DNA of 10,047 bases, from NCBI GenBank assembly GCA_946410005.1, contig CAMJYS010000018.1, positions 1 through 10,047 of the forward strand, in the 5' to 3' direction. Positions 6,016 to 10,047 of this stretch are shown in pieces. A program made the position numbers and the translations under genes. The stretch's first letter is position 1; every line of letters begins with the position of its first letter. This DNA comes from an uncultured Clostridia bacterium (GTDB lineage Bacteria; Bacillota; Clostridia; Oscillospirales; Acutalibacteraceae). The notes under the pieces were generated by a model that was given only the letters and a program-made list of their open reading frames with translations, was not told the origin of the DNA and did not search any database.

Positions 6016-7465
6016 TTACACGTAATTTCCTTTCGATAAAAGACATAAAGAATGTTGTTGCGATTACAGTTATAAGATATAAAATTGCAACTGTAGATAG
6101 CGGAACAAGAGGTTCATATGTTTGACTTCTGATAATATCTCCCGCACGAGAAAGGTCTGTAACGCCGATAAATCCGGCAACAGAAGTTTCTTTTATTAAC
6201 TGTATAAATTCATTTACAAGTGTAGGCAAAACATTTTTCAGAGCTTGCGGCATAATAATTTTTCGCATAGTTATCGATTCACTCAACCCCAAAGACCGAC
6301 CGGCTTCATATTGTCCAACGTCTATCGAAAGTATTCCCGAACGAATAATTTCCGCTACATATGCTCCGGAATTTATTCCAAAAGCTATCATTGAAACAAC
6401 AACTTTGCTAAGTCCGGTAGACGAAAAAATCAGATAATACATTACAAAAAGCTGAACAACCACCGGCGTGCCTCGTATTATTGTTAGGTATAAATCAGCT
6501 ATTGCTTTTAAAATCTTAATTACAAAATTTTCTTTGCGACTTACTTTTACTGCAGAAATTAAAATTCCTATAAATATACCGATTAAAAGAGCCACTACGG
6601 TTATTTCGAGTGTTGTCAGTAAACCGTTTATTATCATTTTATAGCGGTCTTTTTCTTTTAAGTTATTATAAATTTGCGCTATTAAATCTATGCTCGGTGA
6701 ATATGAATCCGTTATATATTTATCGACGATTTTATCGATTTCTTTCGAGTCTTTTAAGGATTTAAGTTCGCTGTTTATGTGTTCCAATAATTCCGTTTCG
6801 CCTTTTGGAACAGCAATGCGGTAACCTTCTTCGAATAAATATTCGTCCAGCATTTTTACTTTGTTATTCGAAAGCGAAATTAATTTTTTAGCAGGCGCAT
6901 CGTCTACAACAACTGCGTCCAAACGATTGTTTATTAAATCTAAAACTGCGTCGGAACTTTTGTTGTAGCGTTCTATTGCTGCATTTTTAAAATTCTCCGT
7001 GCAATAAATATCCCCGGTAAATCCCATAGCTACGCCAATTCTTTTTCCGTCTAAATCGGCAGAAGATTTGATATTGCTGTTGTTTGGAACGATAATCGCC
7101 TGTTTTGAATAATAATATACATCCGAAAAATCTACGTTTTGAGCTTTATCGCTACTATAACTCATAGCGGCAATTGCAAAATCGCAATTTCCGCTATTTA
7201 ATTCCAAAGTTACAGCATCAAACGAAACGTCGTTTATTTTAGTTTGAGCGTTTAAACTTTCGGCTATTTTTTTCGTTATGTCTATGTCTATTCCTACGAT
7301 TTTATCTCCGTTTTTATATTCAAAAGGTTCAAATTCGGCATTTGTTGCTATTTTTATTTCGCCGGATTTTTGAATTTCCGAAAGCTTATTTTCGGCATTG
7401 GCGGTAAATAAAGTTGTAGCTAAAACAAACATTGCGCATAATATTTTTTTCGAAAGATGTTTCAC
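6002..7465 (-). CDS. Fused substrate-binding protein and permease of a polar amino-acid ABC importer
   Basis: The 487 residues combine two normally separate subunits. Residues 1-24 form a signal peptide ending in TANA. Residues about 34-252 are a family-3 solute-binding domain (IATNAEFEPFEY at 39-50, then GIDIDITKKIAESLN at 58-72). Residues about 278-475 are a HisM/GlnP-type permease with RGTPVVVQ (331-338) and the EAA loop EAGRSLGL...MPQAL (387-409) that contacts the ATPase. Such fusions are common in Gram-positives, where the binding domain stays tethered outside the membrane. The start is GTG at 7465, with AAGGA overlapping the end of the upstream gene 11 bases away, 7 bp after its stop. 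With the following ATPase gene this is a complete importer. The substrate is undetermined. Confidence 0.93.
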   Translation of the reverse strand: MKHLSKKILCAMFVLATTLFTANAENKLSEIQKSGEIKIATNAEFEPFEYKNGDKIVGIDIDITKKIAESLNAQTKINDVSFDAVTLELNSGNCDFAIAAMSYSSDKAQNVDFSDVYYYSKQAIIVPNNSNIKSSADLDGKRIGVAMGFTGDIYCTENFKNAAIERYNKSSDAVLDLINNRLDAVVVDDAPAKKLISLSNNKVKMLDEYLFEEGYRIAVPKGETELLEHINSELKSLKDSKEIDKIVDKYITDSYSPSIDLIAQIYNNLKEKDRYKMIINGLLTTLEITVVALLIGIFIGILISAVKVSRKENFVIKILKAIADLYLTIIRGTPVVVQLFVMYYLIFSSTGLSKVVVSMIAFGINSGAYVAEIIRSGILSIDVGQYEAGRSLGLSESITMRKIIMPQALKNVLPTLVNEFIQLIKETSVAGFIGVTDLSRAGDIIRSQTYEPLVPLSTVAILYLITVIATTFFMSFIERKLRVNDKR

Positions 7466-7472
7466 CTTTAAA

Positions 7473-9377
7473 TTAATCCTTCCCTAATTCTACTTTTGGT
7501 TTGTTTAATGATTTTGGTTTTTCGTAAAAATACGGTACGAGTATTGTTGCAACGTTTTCATGTTTTCTAAGTCTTTTTTCGATGAAGAATGTTGTTTGAT
7601 TGTGAAATATAATATCTTTCCAACCGCTTCCGCAAATTCTCGTCAAAACAACAGTCAAACTTTCATCGCCTTTTAGTAAAGCTTCCTGTTCAGAAACATA
7701 TTTCTCAATCGGAGTTATTATGTCACGATAAGGTGTATATTTTATCGTAAGAGGAATATCAATTTTTAAGTCTTGCCACTGTCTTTTAAGGCGTTCTGTT
7801 TCCGTGCTGGAAACTGAAATATGAAGCGGAGTTACATTCGAGGTTATTTTATTTGCGTAATCGAAAGTCTTTAACGCTGCACGATTAACTTTGTTTATCA
7901 AAACAATACAAGGAAATGTATCTGAACTTGTGCTTTTTTTGTATTGGTATTTATAACCTAAAAGACTTATACCCTTTAAGAATTTAAAGTAATGCCTGTG
8001 CGTTCTGGACATAAACCACATTAAAAGCGGCGCTATTATAATAAGTGCCCACGCACCATGCGAAAACTTTGTTGTAAACACTACAATAGAACCTATAAAG
8101 GTGACTAACGCACCGAATCCATTAATTAAAGATTTATACTGCCAACCGTCTTCTTTGGAACGTAACCACTTAACAAACATACCGAATTGAGAAATCGTAA
8201 ATGAAACAAATACGCCCACAGAATAAAACGGAATTAATTTATGCGTATCAGCATTAAAAGCGATTAATAAAATTGAGCTTGCTGAAAATATGAACATAAT
8301 ACCATTAGAAAAACTAAGTTTAGTTCCTCTTTGCGAAAATTGTATAGGAACATATCTGTCTTTTGCGAGGATTGATAATAAAATCGGTAAACCGCTGTAA
8401 GAAGTATTTGCGGCTAAAAGTAAGATTAAGGACGTAGTTATTTGCAAGACATAAAACATAATGCCGTTCCCGAAAATAGCTGATGCCATTTGGGAAAGAA
8501 CTGTTTTATCCTCTAAAGGTATAACTTTTAAAGAACTTGCAAGAAAACTCGTGCCGCCGAATATAAATATTATTATTCCGCCGAGCATAAACAATACTTG
8601 TTTAGCGGTTTTCTGAGAAGGTTCTTTAAAGCTCGGAATGGCATTGCTGACCGCTTCAACTCCTGTCAGCGCCGAACAACCCGATGAAAACGCACACAAA
8701 AACAAAACCAACGTCATACCGGTTATATTGTTATTAGAAATCTGTGCGATTTGCTCCGGAGAGTAACTAATCGGATGAAGTCCGTTTGTAAATATTCCGA
8801 TAAATCCGGTAACAATTAAGGTTATCATAGAAAAAATGAACATGTATGTCGGTATACCGAATATCTTGGAAGATTCGCCAATTCCACGTAAATTTATTAA
8901 AGTAATCACACCAACACAAAAAAGCGAAATAATAATTTTGTATGGTTCTAAAACAGGATACACTGCTAATATTGCCGCAGTCGAAGAAGAAACGCTTACC
9001 GCTACCGTCATAATATAATCTATAATCAAACAAGTTGCGGCTAATAAAGAAGCTTTTTTGCCGAAATTTTCTTTTGCAACAACGTACGCTCCCCCACCGT
9101 TCGGGTAATGATTTATTATTTGTGAATATGAAAAAATTAAAATCAAGAGGAGTAAAATAATCGGAACGCTAACCATTCCAACATAGTTAACTGCCATTAT
9201 TCCCAAAGCCGGAACAAGTGCCATCAAAATTTCTTCCACTGCATAAGCAACCGACGATACTGCATCACTCGCCATAATGGGAAGACCCCACAGTCTGGAA
9301 AGTTTTTCGCTTTTTAGTTGATCATCTTTTAGTGCCGAACCTAGTAATAGCTTTTTAAAATCGTTTAAATCAGGCAC
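7473..9377 (-). CDS. kimA: KimA-like APC-superfamily potassium transporter
   Basis: The 634-residue protein has about 12 membrane segments (to about residue 455), then a soluble C-terminal domain of about 175 residues, the layout of KimA/YdaO high-affinity K+:H+ symporters rather than the shorter amino-acid permeases. The N-terminus FKKLLLGSAL...MASDAVSSVAYAVEEIL is typical. Positions that I recall binding K+ in B. subtilis KimA (Asp36, Tyr43, Asp117, Thr121, Thr230, Glu233) have plausible equivalents here: Asp38, Tyr45, Asp120, Thr124, Thr238, Glu241. Start GTG at 9377 follows GGAG (9389-9392) by 11 bases; no in-frame ATG lies near. It is the first gene of the operon. In Bacillus this family is governed by c-di-AMP; no c-di-AMP riboswitch is evident in the short leader. 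A general amino-acid permease annotation is the alternative. Confidence 0.85.
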   Translation of the reverse strand: MPDLNDFKKLLLGSALKDDQLKSEKLSRLWGLPIMASDAVSSVAYAVEEILMALVPALGIMAVNYVGMVSVPIILLLLILIFSYSQIINHYPNGGGAYVVAKENFGKKASLLAATCLIIDYIMTVAVSVSSSTAAILAVYPVLEPYKIIISLFCVGVITLINLRGIGESSKIFGIPTYMFIFSMITLIVTGFIGIFTNGLHPISYSPEQIAQISNNNITGMTLVLFLCAFSSGCSALTGVEAVSNAIPSFKEPSQKTAKQVLFMLGGIIIFIFGGTSFLASSLKVIPLEDKTVLSQMASAIFGNGIMFYVLQITTSLILLLAANTSYSGLPILLSILAKDRYVPIQFSQRGTKLSFSNGIMFIFSASSILLIAFNADTHKLIPFYSVGVFVSFTISQFGMFVKWLRSKEDGWQYKSLINGFGALVTFIGSIVVFTTKFSHGAWALIIIAPLLMWFMSRTHRHYFKFLKGISLLGYKYQYKKSTSSDTFPCIVLINKVNRAALKTFDYANKITSNVTPLHISVSSTETERLKRQWQDLKIDIPLTIKYTPYRDIITPIEKYVSEQEALLKGDESLTVVLTRICGSGWKDIIFHNQTTFFIEKRLRKHENVATILVPYFYEKPKSLNKPKVELGKD

Positions 9378-9440
9378 GCAAAAACCATCTCCGTTCTTTT
9401 TTATAATTAGTTAACGCGAATTTTGATTTGCTTGAGAATA

Positions 9441-9468
9441 ATATTACCATAAAATCGACTAAATACAA
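9441..9468 (-). promoter_or_regulatory. Candidate promoter of the eight-gene operon, in the 152-bp gap 9378-9529
   Basis: On the minus strand TTGTAT (9463-9468), a 16-base spacer and TAATAT (9441-9446) are preceded by TGG, forming an extended -10 like that of the USP-gene promoter. Each box matches consensus at 4 of 6 positions, so the call is moderate. The rest of this AT-rich gap holds two weak A/T-only hairpins and no recognisable riboswitch or small gene. Confidence 0.4.
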
Positions 9469-9505
9469 AATTTTTTGTAAATAAAATCATTAATTTCTCA
9501 AAGCT

Positions 9506-9528
9506 TATAAAATTATAACTATTTTATA
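9506..9528 (-). terminator. Possible weak terminator after the MBL-fold gene
   Basis: An 8-bp perfect inverted repeat (9506-9513 with 9521-9528, 7-base loop) begins 1 base after the stop codon. It contains only A and T and lacks a following T-run on the minus strand, so it may be simple AT-rich composition rather than a working terminator. Confidence 0.25.
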
Positions 9529-9529
9529 T

Positions 9530-9994
9530 TTACGCAACGGATTTTTCGGTCTTGAAATTTATATTTTCACCGTCTGAATAAGCCTTAACAGTGCCGTCTT
9601 TATCTGTTCGATATATCTTTTCGCAAAAGCTGTTGAGTCTCGTTACAATTTTTTCTTTCGGAACACCGGAAATTACTGCATATTTAGGAGAAACGCATTT
9701 TAAAAATTTGTATGTATTCGAAGTTGTACTTCCGTGATGCCCGACTTTTAAAACATCTGATTTTAAATTTTTTCCTGATTTTATAATATCAGATTCCTCA
9801 CTTTTTTCAGCGTCTCCCGTAAATAAAAATGAAACTTTTTTGTAAGCTATTTTTATAACGAGTGAGTTGTTGTTTAGGTTGGAATCGTCTTTTTTAATAG
9901 GACCAAAAACTTCAAAATGTAAATCTCCGATTTTAAAAGTGTCGTTTGGAGTAACGGTTTTTTTGAGAATACTTTTATCGGATATAAGATTTAA
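9530..9994 (-). CDS. ComEC-like metallo-beta-lactamase-fold hydrolase, C-terminal part (5'-partial)
   Basis: The frame is open from the adapter junction for 154 codons to TAA at 9530-9532. It shows the C-terminal half of the ComEC/Rec2-type MBL domain: NNNSLVIKIAYKKVSFLFTGDAE (41-63 of the fragment, with the metal-bridging Asp61), DVLKVGHHGST (80-90, His86), YAVISG (105-110), and the closing RTDKDGTVKAYSDG typical of clostridial members. The HxHxDH metal site that must precede it is outside the window. It could be a small secreted stand-alone hydrolase or the tail of a full ComEC competence channel with DNA-processing activity; the fragment cannot tell. It lies 152 bp upstream of kimA and is probably a separate transcription unit. 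Confidence 0.88.
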   Translation of the reverse strand, partial: LNLISDKSILKKTVTPNDTFKIGDLHFEVFGPIKKDDSNLNNNSLVIKIAYKKVSFLFTGDAEKSEESDIIKSGKNLKSDVLKVGHHGSTTSNTYKFLKCVSPKYAVISGVPKEKIVTRLNSFCEKIYRTDKDGTVKAYSDGENINFKTEKSVA

Positions 9995-10047
9995 AGATCG
10001 GAAGAGCGTCGGGTAGGGAAAGAGTGTAGATCTCGGTGGTCGCCGTA
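9995..10047. other. Untrimmed Illumina adapter (P5 / universal side)
   Basis: These 53 bases are the reverse complement of the TruSeq universal adapter, from AGATCGGAAGAGCGTC to GGTCGCCGTA, with a single mismatch (G for T at 10012). This is technical sequence. The MBL-fold gene is truncated at 9994. Confidence 0.97.

Noticed and set aside
8767..9033. Minus-strand frame of 88 codons and plus-strand frame of 60 codons inside kimA
   Set aside because: They are alternative frames of membrane-segment coding in kimA, whose own frame carries conserved residues throughout.
9464..9479. Seven-bp A/T-rich palindrome (TACAAAA...TTTTGTA) as a terminator or operator
   Set aside because: The loop would be only 2 bases and the run is A/T homopolymer-like; it also overlaps the candidate -35 box, and such a repeat is expected often in this composition.
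9378..9529. c-di-AMP (ydaO) riboswitch ahead of the K+ transporter
   Set aside because: The gap is very AT-rich and I see neither the conserved GC-containing core nor a terminator/antiterminator pair. A covariance search would settle it.
1..10047. CRISPR array, insertion sequence, tRNA or rRNA gene
   Set aside because: No regularly spaced repeats, terminal inverted repeats with transposase, or structural RNA genes were seen on either strand.

Overview
The window reads as a low-GC Bacillota (Clostridia-like) chromosome fragment, probably from a metagenome. The reasons are the clostridial look of Upp, TsaB and the nucleotide-sugar dehydratase, a substrate-binding/permease fusion typical of Gram-positives, a KimA-type potassium transporter, strong AAGGAGG-type ribosome sites and sigma-A-like promoters. 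This assignment is inference from protein style; no rRNA or other marker is present. Both ends are untrimmed Illumina adapter (about 1-44 and 9995-10047), so genuine DNA is roughly 45-9994. Every gene lies on the minus strand, so transcription runs from right to left.

Region by region in the direction of transcription: the C-terminal part of a ComEC-like metallo-beta-lactamase-fold hydrolase (9530-9994, cut by the contig edge); a 152-bp gap with a candidate promoter; then eight tightly packed genes that look like one operon: KimA-like K+ transporter (7473-9377), fused amino-acid binding protein/permease (6002-7465), its ABC ATPase (5281-6015), tsaE (4818-5261), tsaB (4124-4837), rpiB (3666-4121), upp (3027-3665) and a membrane nucleotide-sugar 4,6-dehydratase of the PglF/WbpM class (1132-3003). 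Gaps are 0-23 bp or overlaps, and the series ends at a 15-bp-stem hairpin (1061-1095). The set mixes ion and amino-acid uptake, the ATPase and one partner for the tRNA t6A modification, pentose-phosphate isomerisation, uracil salvage and surface-glycan sugar synthesis. It is an ordinary housekeeping cluster.

The item of real interest is the left-edge gene (45-1009, minus strand, TTG start, 3' end missing). It has its own strong promoter, whose -35 box lies inside the operon terminator. It encodes an N-terminal signal/anchor region followed by a recognisable ubiquitin-specific protease domain (peptidase family C19): a near-consensus Cys box GLYNVGNSCYMNAMLQQL, a QQD-box equivalent QEDSVLF, and the FMITLSRADYD segment matching the USP 'L-I-LKRF-YD' strand. 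The His box would lie just beyond the contig edge. A eukaryotic-type deubiquitinase in a Gram-positive-like bacterium suggests a host-directed factor or, less likely, part of a bacterial ubiquitin-like pathway. The missing flank is what would decide between these.
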